DNA from: Camellia lanceoleosa | Taxonomy: Eukaryota > Streptophyta > Magnoliopsida > Ericales > Theaceae | Direction: 5' to 3' | Length of the DNA stretch: 64,000 nt | Assembly (NCBI GenBank): GCA_025200525.1 | Contig: CM045758.1 | Location: forward strand, 63,734,598 to 63,798,597 | Part shown: positions 46,315-57,715 of the stretch, piece after piece | Layout: each line of letters opens with the position of its first letter | Numbering within the stretch: the first letter of the stretch is position 1 | The notes under the pieces: model-generated | The model's database searches: none | Told to the model about the DNA's origin: nothing | Seen by the model: only the letters and a program-made list of their open reading frames with translations | Translations under genes and position numbers: made by a program

Positions 46315-47941
46315 TTGGTCATCCCATACAACCCTAGTATATACATCACCCCCTCCCACCTACCTAAGCCAAAGTTGTTCATCCCGAAAAGCACAAACTT
46401 GTGCATGATGAGCGCGTCCATATCCCAACCCGAACTTGTGGTGATCGCTATGGTAGAAGAAGGCATGCCTGAGGGCGTCGTGAGCTTAACTGAAGAGGAA
46501 CACAACCCTTGCCGCTACATTATGCCGACTAACCAGGCCAGACCAGAGGTGGAGTTGCCGACGGGAATGGAGGTTAATGTAGTCCAGCAGGACGGACCAA
46601 GCCAGGGACTGGATGACTTAGTCAATCTCGAGGATTATATCAGCAACCTGCAGTTCTTCGATGAACAAGATTTGGGGAGTGTATAGATTGATTGGTTTGA
46701 TATGAATGGATCAACGGATAATACAGGGTGGCTCAGTGATGAACCGGATGTTGATAAGGGGTCTCAACCAAAGCAGGAACAGCTGGAAACAAGAACTGCT
46801 GCGACGCCCGGAACGGTCGATGACAAGGAAAAGTTGTCGAAGAGCACCGGTACTAAGAATCTTGTTTGGAAATTGAGTAGCGTTAGTACAGCCGATACAG
46901 AGCAGGAGGTCGCGCTAAAGCGGTTTAAACAGGAAGGGGTTAAGAATAGTCAAGAAGTTGGAACAACCAAAGGCCCTGCGGGGAATAATTGTGATGTGGA
47001 TACGGGAACACTTACAACAGAACCGGACAGTTACTTGTCGGTTGTTGGGGGAATATGGTGGGAAGATGATGATCTGCGTCTTGCCCATACCGATAAAGAT
47101 TGGGGACAGAATCTACCAGATGATAAATGGTATTTCGAGGAAGGGGATCACATGACTAGGAGCAAGCAGTTTTACAAAGTGGGTGGAAGCTCAGTCCTAT
47201 GCAGTGCTGAAAGCATCGCATGTAGCCAAGTTCATTAGGAAAAATATTATTTGTCATTATGGGGTCCCGAATGAGATCATTTCAAACAATGGTTCCCACT
47301 TTAAGAAAGAAGTGATCGACTTGTTGAAAAAATACAACGTGGCTTTTCACAAGTCATCTACATATCGGCCGCAAACCAACGGAGCTGTTGAGGCCACCAA
47401 CAAGAACATCAAGCATATTCTACAGAAGATGGTGGAGACCTACAAGGACTGGCCAGACAAACTGTCATTTGCTCTATAGGGTTACAGGACTTCAATTCGA
47501 ACATCTACTGCGGCAACTCCATATTCTTTGGTTTATGGGATGAAAGTTGTTCTGCCGATTGAAGTTGAGGTTCTGTCGTTGCGAGTTATGGCTTAGTGCC
47601 AGATAGCAAAAGCGGATTGGCAGCAGAGCATGTTCGATGAACTAATGTTGTTCGATGAAAGGAGGCTGAAAGCACTATACCATGTCCAAGGATATCAACG
47701 TAGAATCGCCAGGGCTTTCAGCAAGAAAGTTAAGTCTAGGAATCTGAAGGAAGGGGATCTGGTGCTCAAAGACAACCAAGCTCCCATCCATGACCCTAGC
47801 GGCAAGTTCAGACCCAATTGGACTGGTCCTTACATCATCAAATCAATTTGGTCGGGTGGAGCTGTCATTCTTATGGACCTAGATGGCCTCGAATTCTCCG
47901 AACCAATCAACATGGACAAGTTGAAGAAATACTACCCTTGA
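46315..47941 (+). pseudogene. Tat-type polyprotein remnant of array Y (pre-protease region and integrase C-terminus)
   Basis: The first part (46315-47177) is an acidic, low-homology region ending EGDHMTRSKQFYK, which resembles the linker just before the protease in Tat/Ogre elements. The sequence then jumps, out of frame, into the C-terminal half of the integrase (47178-47941). This has HVAKFIRKNIICHYGVPNEI, a catalytic-core Asp replaced by Asn (ISNNGSHF), SSTYRPQTNGAVEATNKN, and a C-terminal domain ending LKEGDLVLKDN, GKFRPNWTGPYIIK and LDGLEFSEPINMDKLKKYYP. Stops at about 47477 (Trp position) and 47596. Reverse transcriptase and RNase H are missing, so an internal deletion of at least 2 kb occurred. 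It is a dead polyprotein that fixes array Y as plus strand. Confidence 0.85.
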
Positions 47942-48600
47942 GAGGCTCGCTAGGCCGAAAACCTGAAAGGGCGACCTAAGCAAAAGTTAGAGTGCAAAAA
48001 ATTAGAAAAAAGAAAAACTAAGCTCGCAAAGTTGAAAACCCAAAAAGAGTGACCTTGGCAAAAGTTAAAGCGCAAAAGGAGAGTGTTAATACACGAGTGA
48101 ACCCGAACCGAACTACGTAAAGCTTGATTCTCATCTTTGGGATACATAGGCAACTTCATTCTGAAGTCCAGCCATAAACACTTCCAAATCAACTGTGTCC
48201 ATGAGATTGTTCTGGTCATCTTTGTCTTTTTTGTATCCAAGAGTTTGGTTGTGATCTTCACTATGAGAGCTGGTTACAATACAGTGCAGTGCTATTCAGA
48301 CAAGGGGCAACTTTACATTTGCTGGATTTGGGGGTGTACATCTCGAGGATAGATTCTAGGTGTGTCCAGTTGTGATCCTTATCGAAAATTGTTATGAAAA
48401 GTTTTAATAAAAGTTGATTTTGTTCAAATTGATCTTTTACAACTTAGACCATTTTTGGACCAAAAGGAGAATTTTCAGTACCCACAACTTCAATTTCGTT
48501 GATTTCAATACAAAGTTCTCCAACTCTCGATGCAAATCAAAGCTGCTTTTCATTACATTCAAAAGGAAAACTTGAAAGTTAGATTAACGCAATAAACTTG
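47942..48600 (+). mobile_element. Post-pol untranslated region of array Y
   Basis: It holds two similar words, GAAAACC..AAAGGGCGACCTAAGCAAAAGTTA and GAAAACCCAAAAAGAGTGACCTTGGCAAAAGTTA (47957-48070). This is typical of the region right after pol in Tat elements. No gene. Confidence 0.55.
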
Positions 48601-48609
48601 GGGCACAGA

Positions 48610-49602
48610 TGAGTCAGGTGTTCCTACGTCCCCTCCCAGAGCTTGTGGAAGCATCAGATGCTAAAGTAGGCCCAGTTTGTGCCTCATCTTCAAGCCAAGC
48701 TATGCATTCACTAGAAAGGGCATAACTGAAATTGGAAGCGGGAGCCAGAAGTTCTCTTGTCCTCCAAGTAGTGGGATATCGAGCTAGTTGTGAGCCTTGG
48801 ATCAGAAATGAAGCCGGGTACTTTACCCCCTCTTCTGGGCAAGCTTGGTTGTGTCCGAACTGACACCAGAATCGGAATGGAAAAGAGAAGACACGGTGCG
48901 TCGAGCCAATCAACTGAATACCAGGTTGTCAAGACATGTTGTAGCTCATCTCGGGCAAATCAAACCAGGGGCAACGCCAAGCAATGTCAGCAGCAGATCT
49001 GTTGCACATCCAATGGCACCACCACCTCTCGTTCAGGAAATCAACTAGCTGTTGGCGAGAGAAATAGCCTCGTGCTGAATATGCAGGGCAAGAATCCACT
49101 ACCCTCAACCTATCCATGAGCCATATCTGGGGAGGGATGAAAAATAAGAGAGATTAAAGAATAGAGAGGTGTACGTGGAGAGAAAAGTGAGAAAAGGTCT
49201 GGAGAGAAAAACAGAGCCTGAGAGCCGAGTGATGTGAGAAACACATGTGAGAAGGGTGGGAAACATTACCTGCAAGAGTAGTGGACTCCCTGCAAATTTG
49301 GTTGCCTCCCATCGATGGAAAGCATCCAAGCCCATCAAAGTCTCGGCTAGTGTCAAGCCAATGCAGCTCTTGCCCTCTTTCAAGCCTTGGGCTACTTTGA
49401 TCAAGCGAACGCTAGACCCTTCGGAATCGAGGACAAGTAGGAAATAAGCCAACATACACAAGCAAAGGGCATGTTGCCAAAAATCTTGCCAAAGACGGTT
49501 GCTGCGGTCGCCGGCATCAGAAAATCGATGAATCAAACTGGGAATGTCTAGTTCTCCATTGTGAACAAAAGATCGGGCATCACGTAAAGTGAACCCACAC
49601 AT
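48610..49602 (-). pseudogene. DUF7745-like antisense gene of array Y, broken
   Basis: On the minus strand an ORF from 49602 opens MCGFTLRDARSFVHNGELD and contains CLCMLAYFLLVLDSEG, then LTLAETLMGLDAFHRWEATKFAGSPLLLQV. It loses frame in a short repeat-like stretch, then resumes at about 49117 with WCHWMCNRSAADIAWRCPWF, VDWLDAPCLLFSI and GGKVPGFISDP. The order and spacing resemble the plant DUF7745 family found in Tat-like elements, as I remember it, with moderate confidence. It lies between pol and the PMD gene, antisense to the element. The frameshift and stops mean it is not functional. A GGCCGAC array is found 383 bp upstream of the ATG. Confidence 0.6.
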
Positions 49603-49984
49603 CCTTCATAAAGCCTGGATGTGACTAAAACGGGACTGAGGCAAGATTTCCTCGTCACGCCAGGATTCCATTAAAACTTGGAACTCTTCAATTGTTGGAC
49701 ACATCTCTTACTCCCCGAAGTGAAACACATGTGTAACCGGGTTCCAACATCTAGCCGTGGCATGAAGGAACGAAAAACACAGTGGGGTACGACTTAGTAG
49801 GAATAGTGCATTTATCCCAAAACCCTAGAAATGCACTTTTTTCAAGCCATATAAAGTTGCAATCCAAGTCAAGAGTTTTTCGGTGAAGAATAGCTCCATT
49901 TGTGGCAAAAACAAAGCTGGAATGAAGAAACTACGAAGTTCTAACTTTTGTAGAAGATAAGGTGCTGAGTGGAAGACAAGTGGC

Positions 49985-50105
49985 AGCAATTTGGAGGCCC
50001 CCTACACTAATGGCCGACTAGCCAGTGTGGGTGGCCGACCGGCCACCTTTTGTAGCCGACTGGCCACTTTTGGTGGCCAACAGTCATCACTAAGTGGCCG
50101 ACAGC
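49985..50105. repeat. 21-bp GGCCGAC array upstream of the DUF7745-like ORF
   Basis: Five units are seen: GGCCGACTAGCCAGTG, GGCCGACCGGCCACC, AGCCGACTGGCCAC, GGCCAACAG and, further on, GGCCGACAG. The first three steps are 21 bp apart. The array lies about 383 bp upstream (in minus sense) of the ATG at 49602. Confidence 0.85.
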
Positions 50106-50660
50106 CCCTGTTTGTGCCCAGTAGAATTCCTTTGGTCTTCCTGTGTGTTGAGAGTGTTGAGAACTTATGTTTGTTCTGCTCTTGATGCGTTATGCTGTTT
50201 TGTTTTAATAGTTTTGTTCAGTTGCTCATAATTTTTTTCAATTTGTTTATCGAGTTGTTGTATTACTTATCGAGTTGTATTTGTTTTGTTTATTGAGTTG
50301 TTGAGTTGCTTATCGAGTTGTAGTTGTTTTGTTTATCGAGTTGTTGCATTGTTAGTCAAGTTGTTTTACTTTGTTTGTTATGTGTTGATCGGTTCATTAC
50401 CTGATTAAGCGAATGCCAATACATTGCACAAATTTCAAATCCCATTGCTCTTGTTTTTTTTATTATGCAATGTGGTGTTGTGCGATGCTCAAAATGTAAA
50501 ATACAACACTTTTTTTGCCAAAAGTTGTTTTTCATTCTGATCATGGTTTCTTTTTACAAAGAGTACAAGTTTTTAAGAAAATAAAATTGCCTAAAACTGT
50601 ACAATGTGCCAACACTACTAGCAAAAAAGAAACAAAGCAAAATACAGAGAATCAGGGCCA
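50106..50660. other. Spacer between the two antisense genes, with TATCGAGTTG repeats
   Basis: Several copies of TTATCGAGTTGT and TTGTTTTGTTTATCGAGTTG occur between 50245 and 50360. No gene. Confidence 0.5.
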
Positions 50661-50679
50661 GTTGTCTCAAGCTCTAGAG

Positions 50680-53557
50680 GCCCTCTTCGTCCTCCTCCTC
50701 GGCGGAGTAGACTCTGTAGAGCTGTCTCCATCCGCACCGCTATCTGAACCTAATGCTGAATCCGAACTGGAATCGGAGTCGTCGTCATCCTCTACATCAG
50801 AACCTGGCTCAACCTCATCTCCACTAGTGGAATCTGAGTCAACATCATCATCTCCGCTCTCGGATGACTCGTCATGCTAATCTGCAGCCTCCTCGGTCTC
50901 ACTAGTCTCATCGTCATTGCGAATGATAGGCTCACGACATCCTCCACGGCCGCATACTGGAGCCTATCTCTCTCTCCCCCTACTATTGGAGGAGGCGTTG
51001 ATGGTCTTGTTCCTGCTACCGCCGGTCCTGTCGATAGAGGTGGGACCTGAAAAGGCAGTTTGAATATGTCAGCCACAGTATGTGTATCAGATGCAACTAT
51101 GATATGTGGAATGAATACATGCAAAAGTCAGATATGGTGGGTGAATACAATATGTCAGATGTGATGTATTAGTGCAGTATGGGAAAATGTTCAATTGAAG
51201 TGTCAGTTTCAGTATGCCAGCAGAAATATGATAACCGAAATGCAAGAGAACTAAAAATTACCTGAATGTCGTGGGAGCCGAGTATCGCCTCCCTCCTCAA
51301 GATTATTCCCTTGAATGAGGCCAGCATCTCAAGCAAGCCCTCGACATAGCCTGCGGGTGCCTGCAAATGCAATTTAGAATGATCAGTATCCGGAAAGAAT
51401 GTATGTCTGAGTATCTAAGCGAGAATGAGAAAATGAAAACTGTAGTACATACCAGAGGTGAATCGGGTGTCCTGACGTATTGGTGACCAGGCAACGGAGG
51501 CTCAATCGGAATCTGATAAGCCTCTCCGGAGTACCGCCAACCTGTCAACTGAATCAAAAGCTCTGGCCTACCAAAACTCTGCCTAGTGGGGGGCATCTCT
51601 CTAGCCCTGCCCCTTGGTGCTCGGGCCCTGCTCGTCGAAAGGGCATCTGCTGCTCTTCCTATACAAGTACAAACACCCGTCAAGGGAGGCATGAGGTGCA
51701 TCTAAATGTATGTCATGTAGTTCCCCTCTCACGAGAAAATAGTCTGCCTCTACACCTCGCATAAAGTCAATGATCTCTTGGGAGGAGAGACTCTTTGTGG
51801 CCCGCATAGATGACGGAGGTGGCATGGGAACCGTCTATAGTGACAAACCTAACGTCTGGCACAAGAAGCGCTCACCTAGGAACCAAGCTTGGCCTACTGG
51901 TCCCTCGAGCACGAGCCAATAGCGAGAAGCACCCCAAGCGCCGACAAACTGATATCTGACACCCTCTGGCATCGTCACCCAGGGTTGCCACGTGATCTGC
52001 AAACAGCAAATGCATAGGTTGTTAGTTGCCATTAGATATGCAATATAAATCAGAGCTGAAAACAGAAAGAACTGTGAGTTTTGAGTTACCTCTACTGCCC
52101 TCACTGTATCGAAATACCGGCGAAAAAATGAAAGGGTCTCTTGGGTCCTTGGCCAGCATCTCCCATCGTACTGGTGAAAGTATGGCACCCCATGAGGCAT
52201 CTCCACCTTTGGCTCTGGGGCAAATGTCGGAAAATAGGCATACACCCATAGTTGTAAAAAAGCAAAAGGGCGACAGTGAGTATACAACTATTTAAACACA
52301 GATAATGCGGAAAGCAGGAGTATGTATGCAATGTCCAAAGAATACAGAATATAGAGAAAATGTGAAAAGCAAGGTGTGTAATGCAGTGTATAGAAAATAC
52401 AAATGCAAAGAAGAAATCAGACTGTGTGTACAGTGTGCGGTGTGTGCAGTGTACAGAAAGTGCAAAGCAGAAAGCATGGCAGAGAATGTAAAGCATACCT
52501 CTCAGGCTCTTCAATAGCCGCCAACTCTGATCCCGCTTCTTCGAGATGTCGAGCTCATATGGCAATGTAGGGTAGCGAGGCCAGCACCGCCCCAGTCGTA
52601 ATGCCGGACCTGAGACAAGTCCACCAAAGCACTCAAAAGATATAGCCCGACTGTATTCGCCTTGTCAGCGAATAAGGTAGTACCAAAGAGGAACATCAAG
52701 AAGCCTCGAGCATACTACTCGATCTACTCTACAGTCTCCGGAGCTGTCCCTCTGAACTGGTCTGCAAACCAGCTGTACCAAACTGTCCCCGATTAGAAGA
52801 TAGGAGGGCGTGCCCCCAGCAAATAGATCCAAGCAGCCTCCCACTCACCCATGTCAGTATCATATAGGATCGGTCAGCCTCCTACCTCGATGCCCGTGAG
52901 CATAGCAAAATAGTACGGGGTCATCGTCATGTCCCTATGTACAGAAATGGAAAGAGTTGGTGTTGTCCTACCATCTTTCTGCCAGCGCGCTAAGTAGGGA
53001 CCTGCTCGCCATGAGGCGTGACAGCTCCATGCAGAATAAACCAAACCCCGCTTTATCGACAATCTGGCAGACACCGACGGGGAGGTCCATATACCATTCC
53101 CTCGCCGATGTGGTCCCATATCCTAGGGTAAAACGAGAGTCCACCTGTGTTCAAAATGAGTAGATGAAATACAATGTATAAATGTGTTTAGAGTAAGCAG
53201 ATGGAAGGCAGTGCAAGAAATACAGTGCGTGAATGTGTTTGGGGTAAGCAGATGAAAAACAGTGCAAAAGTGCAAGCTATACAGGAAATTTAAGGTACAT
53301 CGCGAAAAACGTAGGGAAACGATGCGTACCTCGAAGGCACCACAAGATAAGTGAAACTCTGGCTCTCACAGCAAGAGATCATCTGGTGTGCCTCGTGCGA
53401 ATCCACTGAAATAACGTACTATATCGGGCGGTAGTACATGCGCCTCGGGATGGTATCTCTCTAGGTCAAAGGGTCGGACTCTGGGTGGTAATGGTATGTG
53501 TTCGGGATGTCCCTCTATCCATGGAGAACCTCCGTCATGGGGAATATCATCTGCCAT
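50680..53557 (-). pseudogene. Plant mobile domain (PMD) gene, antisense in Tat array Y
   Basis: It starts at the ATG at 53557 (MADDIPHDGGSPWIEGHPEH), and PMD blocks follow in the same order and with the same intron positions as the gene at 40928. They include IVDKAGFGLFCMEL, MTMTPYYFAMLTGIEVGG, GFLMFLFGTTLFADK, HYDWGGAGLATLH, LWVYAYFPTFAPEPKVEMP, FFRRYFDTV and WQPWVTMPEGVRYQF. Further exons reach 51049, and an acidic, Ser/Asp/Glu-rich tail (50880-50690) ends in a basic RRRTKRA motif. It has in-frame stops (for example TGA near 53369) and is probably inactive, though better kept than its partner. Compared with the gene in array X, the N-terminus and tail are unrelated in sequence, and only the mobile domain is shared. 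Confidence 0.82.
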
Positions 53558-53944
53558 CTGGAAAGAAGGTGAGAAAGTAGGCAAAAATGAGCAAAATAGG
53601 TGGAAAATGCCAAAAGTCAACTCTCGGAGAGAGAAAATGGAAGAAAAAGTCAAAGCCCGGGAAAAGGCGCTAAACTCAAGACAAACTCGAGGGAAACAAA
53701 CCTCAAGTGGCGAAAATAGAGGAAAAAGTGCCGAAAACAAATTCTAATCGGCTCAAAACGGAGGAAATCAAGAGGTTTTAGCTAATCAACTTCACGTGGG
53801 GCATTGGAAAACGTGTATAAAGTATGGATCTAGGAGGAAAACGTATCTAGGAAGGAAGAGGAAGAAATTTCGGCAATGTAGGTGTGAGCAAATGAGGTTT
53901 CGAGATGTGTGCTTAAAGATCTCTGTGCAAAAAGACCAAAATGG

Positions 53945-54045
53945 CCCAAATTGCCACAAGTGGCCGACCGGCCACTATTTGTGGCCGACGGCCACCATTT
54001 CTGGCTGACAAAATTCCCTAGTGGCCGACATTTCTTCGGGGTGGC
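53945..54045. repeat. 21-bp GGCCGAC array upstream of the PMD2 gene
   Basis: GGCCGACCGGCCACTATTTG, GGCCGACGGCCACC, GGCTGACAAAATTCC, GGCCGACATTTC and GGCCGACAAG occur in about 95 bases. The first step is 21 bp. The array starts about 390 bp upstream (in minus sense) of the ATG at 53557. Confidence 0.85.
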
Positions 54046-54589
54046 CGACAAGTTTTCAGTGTTCTCCCTGTGTGTTTTTATGATGTTTTGTGTCCTTGGT
54101 TCTCGAGAAGGTACAAGGAAAGTTCACTTTTCAGCTCAAAGTGTCTCTGCGAAAGTTTCAAACCATGTCTTCGACGCATGACTCATCACCAGCTGGCGTG
54201 AACGAGGTGTATCCTTTTTTTGACATATATTGTTACTCCTCCGAGAGGTAAATCGGAGGTTGCAACTGAATCGGTTTTATTAGACACGCTTCTTTACCAT
54301 TGCATAGAACGTGCATTTTATTCGGTTTTTTTGCGTCGACCATGTTGTTTATCCTCGCATTGAGCATGCATTTTCACGATTGATTATTGCCTGCATCCTA
54401 TCCTATTGCATAGAATATGCATTTCTCTGTCTCTTGCATAGAACATGTTTTTGTTATTACTGCATAGAACATACTTTGCTAATCTTGCGTAGAACGTGCA
54501 TGCTTGCTATATTATGCTTGTTAAGTTTTTTTTCTTATGCAGGCACGATAGAGGAGTTCCAGGTGTGACCGCTCCTGCCCTTTGATTCA

Positions 54590-55420
54590 CCCTGTTTTGG
54601 TTAGAAACATTGGGACGTGCTCTGATGTTTATACTACCCCCCGGTTAGAAGCATTTGGGATGTGTTCCGATGCTTATACCACCCTGTTTTGGTTAGAAAC
54701 ATTGGAACGTGCTCCAATGTTTATACCACCTCCCGATTAGAAGCATTTGGAACGTGTTCCGATGTTTATACCACCCTGTTTTGGTTAGAAACATTGGGAC
54801 GTGCTCCGATGTTTATAACACCCCCCGATTAAAAGCATTTGGGACGTGTTCCGATGCTTATACCACCCTATTTTGGTTAGAAACATTGGGACGTGTTTCA
54901 ATGTTTATACCACCCCCCCTCCCTGTGTTTACCGCCCCTTCTGGTTAGAAACATTTGGGTACGCCCGTGTTTACACCACTGCTTGTTTTGGTTAGAAGCA
55001 TTCGGATGAGTTCCGGTGTTTACACCACTCCCTTTCTCCTCTCGTGTGTGACACATTAGAATGCTTCTGTTAGAGACATTTGGGTGTGCCCTAGTGTTCT
55101 TGTTACCCCCTTTTCCTTTTGTGTGTGGCGCGTTAGGACGTTTTCGGTTAGAAACATTCGGGTACGCCCAGTGTTTACACCATCCTCTTCTCCTCTCACG
55201 TGCGACACGTTAGAACGCTTTGGTTAAATGTATTCAAACGAGTTCTGATGCTTATACCACTCTTTGTTTTGGTTACATATATTTTGATCGTGTTCCAATG
55301 TTTATCACTGTTCTCTTTGGTTCGGAACATTGGGGTGTGTCCCCGTGTTCGCACCATCTCTCTCCTCGTGTGTGCAGCGCGTGGGAATCTTGTTTGACAC
55401 CTCGGGTGCGCCCGATGGAT
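54590..55420. repeat. Tandem repeat near the 3' end of array Y
   Basis: Units of about 50 bp (TTAGAAACATTGGGACGTG, TCCGATGTTTATACCACC) alternate between two subtypes and grade into a longer unit at 55050-55215 (GGTTAGAAACATTCGGGTACG, TCTCCTCTCACGTGCGACA). The longer unit is the inverse complement of the 78-bp unit in array X (39290-39945). No protein is encoded. Confidence 0.85.
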
Positions 55421-55780
55421 TGTGTTATTCTTTGCCTTTTCTGCGTGATGCGTAGTTAAGCCTACAAAATTTTCTGCATGAAATGTGGTTTGGTTCATGT
55501 TTACTTGCTTGTGTATGAGTTTGTTGTAGCATTTCTTTGCATAGCGCTTGCATTCAGTTGTTTCGTTACATTCTCATTGCATGATCATAAGTTATGTTGT
55601 TGCATCTCGCCCCAGAACTACATTGGTTTGATTCCTTGCAAAGGGATACGTAGGCAGCCTACGGGCGTAACCGTTCTTTGTTTTGTTTGGTTGTTTGTCT
55701 GAGTCTTTGGCCTTGTCAAAAATGGGTCGTCTCTGGGCTTTGACATTCAGTCCTGTCATTTCAGGACTTCCGAGTTCTAT

Positions 55781-55794
55781 CAAAGAGGGGCAAC
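55781..55794 (+). other. Polypurine tract of array Y
   Basis: CAAAGAGGGGCAAC stands directly before the LTR start TGTAGACACTC at 55795. The equivalent in array X on the minus strand is GTCAAAGAAGGACAAC. Confidence 0.7.
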
Positions 55795-55984
55795 TGTAGA
55801 CACTCTATTTTTGACCGACCTCAAGACTTGGACATCATCGTTTGTGCACTCAATGATTGTGTTTGTTTGTGCTCGTTTTGAGCGCCCGAAATCCTCAGCA
55901 GAACGACTTGTCTTTGAGCCTCTAAACCTATTTGTTTTGTGCTTGTTTTTTGGCTAAGTCTTGTTGCCTCTTGCTTGGAAGGAA

Positions 55985-56085
55985 GAGGGACCTTATCGGC
56001 CAGTCCTAGGCCTTGTCGGCCACTAGTTGTGCTTGTCGGCCACTTGAGGTGGCCGGTCGACTACTAAGAGTGGCCGACGGCCATT
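55985..56085. repeat. GGCC array in LTR Y upstream of its TATA box
   Basis: TCGGCCAGTCCTAGGCCTTG, TCGGCCACTAGTTGTGCTTG and TCGGCCACTTGAGG follow at 20-bp steps, then GGCCGGTCGAC and GGCCGACGGCC. A decayed version lies at the same place in LTR X (38430-38500 on minus). Confidence 0.8.
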
Positions 56086-57649
56086 TGCCTCCTTTTTTAG
56101 ACATTTGTTTGCCAACTGTGCTAGTTGTTGTTCACTGAAGTGCATCTCCATACACGTGTATGGAGGGATGAATACAAGTTTCAATCTTGTTTTTCTATAT
56201 ATAGGGGGTGCTCTCCCCCATTTGAAGGAGTTAGAAAATTTTGGATCAAATTTTTCTCTCTCTAGAATTCTCTATCTCTCTTCTTGTTTTGTGCCTTAAA
56301 GCCTTGTTTCTCTACATCTTTGTACATCAAGCATTAACCAAACACCCTCACCTTTGATCTGAGGTTCTTTGGGGTCTAGTTTGAGCTTTGAAAGAAGGTT
56401 TGAGCCTGAAATTGTGGCTATTTTGTGCTGTGCTTCAAAAGGTATAAGACTCACCTTGTCAGCTTTGTTTTGACAACTTGTTTTACCATCTTCTTATACT
56501 GTTTTTGGCCTAGTTTTCAACTACAAAAAACTTTGTTTTTTTTATGCTTAACATGATGCTTTGAGGTCATTTTGTCTAAAAGGGTAGTCCACCCTTATTG
56601 TTGCTTAATTATGTGAGCTTTTGTGCCATCTTTCAAGGATTTCAAATCAAACTTTTTGGCCCTTTAAACCACTGAAATTTAGAGTTATTTTAGTGGCAAA
56701 AACCTTGTTTTGAAATCCAAAATTGGAGGGGGTAGCCTCCCCTCCTTGAGTCTTGTTTGCAAATCTAGATAGCTTAACATGTGAGCATATTTTTCTAGCA
56801 TTTTGTACCTTAATCTCAGCATGTTTTTGCCACTATTTTGATTGATTTTAGCTCTGTTTTAAGCTAGTTTAGTCCTTTGAGGCTTGTATTGTGTAGTTGT
56901 AGTGTAAAGAAGCTTCACTAGCTTAATGTTTTAGGCTTTTAAACATGAATTGCATGGGTTGCTTACATGTTTTAGTGTCATTTTGCACTCCATTTCAGCA
57001 CTGAAATCTCTGCAATCTCCCTCTATTTTTCACTTTTTCATTTATTTTGAAAGGGGCTTCGAACCCCTTGTTGGCTTAAGTGTGAAATTGAGACACTTGT
57101 GCTTAATGGTTTCAATACTCTTTTGAGGGTTTCTACTAACCAACGGCATGAGGTCTCTTTCATGCTCAAGGCACTTATGGTTTACGCCCTCTTTCCATTA
57201 GAGGACACTCACCTTTTGGACAAATCAATTAAAGAATGGATTGGTAAGTTAAAATGTGTAAACAAGGTGAACAAAGTAAAAGAGGCAAGATTAAGCATCT
57301 TCATGTTGCATTGCATGTATTCGGATCGGACGTTAATTCGAACACAAGAAAAATTGGACGTTTCATACCCAAAGTGATGAAACGTGCCACTTTTCTTGGT
57401 CGCCATCACCCTTGATCATGCATGATAAGGTCATGGTTTTGTCGAGTCTTGTTTTGCATTCATTAACTTGTGCAAGCTTGGCTCCTTAGCCATCATGCAT
57501 TGAAAATGCTTGGTTGATGGTTTGAGGGCCGAGAATTACACTCCTTTGAACTTGTGTAATGATAAGGAGAGTAACAATGCACATAAACCTTAAGAATACA
57601 CTACTTTGCCTCTGTTTGCTCTCTGTTGCAGCAAAAAAGGAAGTTCGGG

Positions 57650-57715
57650 ACAAGGGTGGCTGACCGGCCAGAAGTAGTAGCCGACGGCCACCTTTGGTAA
57701 CCGACCAGCTACCAA
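57650..57715. repeat. Second GGCCGAC array in LTR Y
   Basis: GGCTGACCGGCCAGAAGTAG, AGCCGACGGCCACC and AACCGACCAGC are at 21- and 20-bp steps. The matching place in LTR X holds the array at 36885-36950. Confidence 0.8.
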
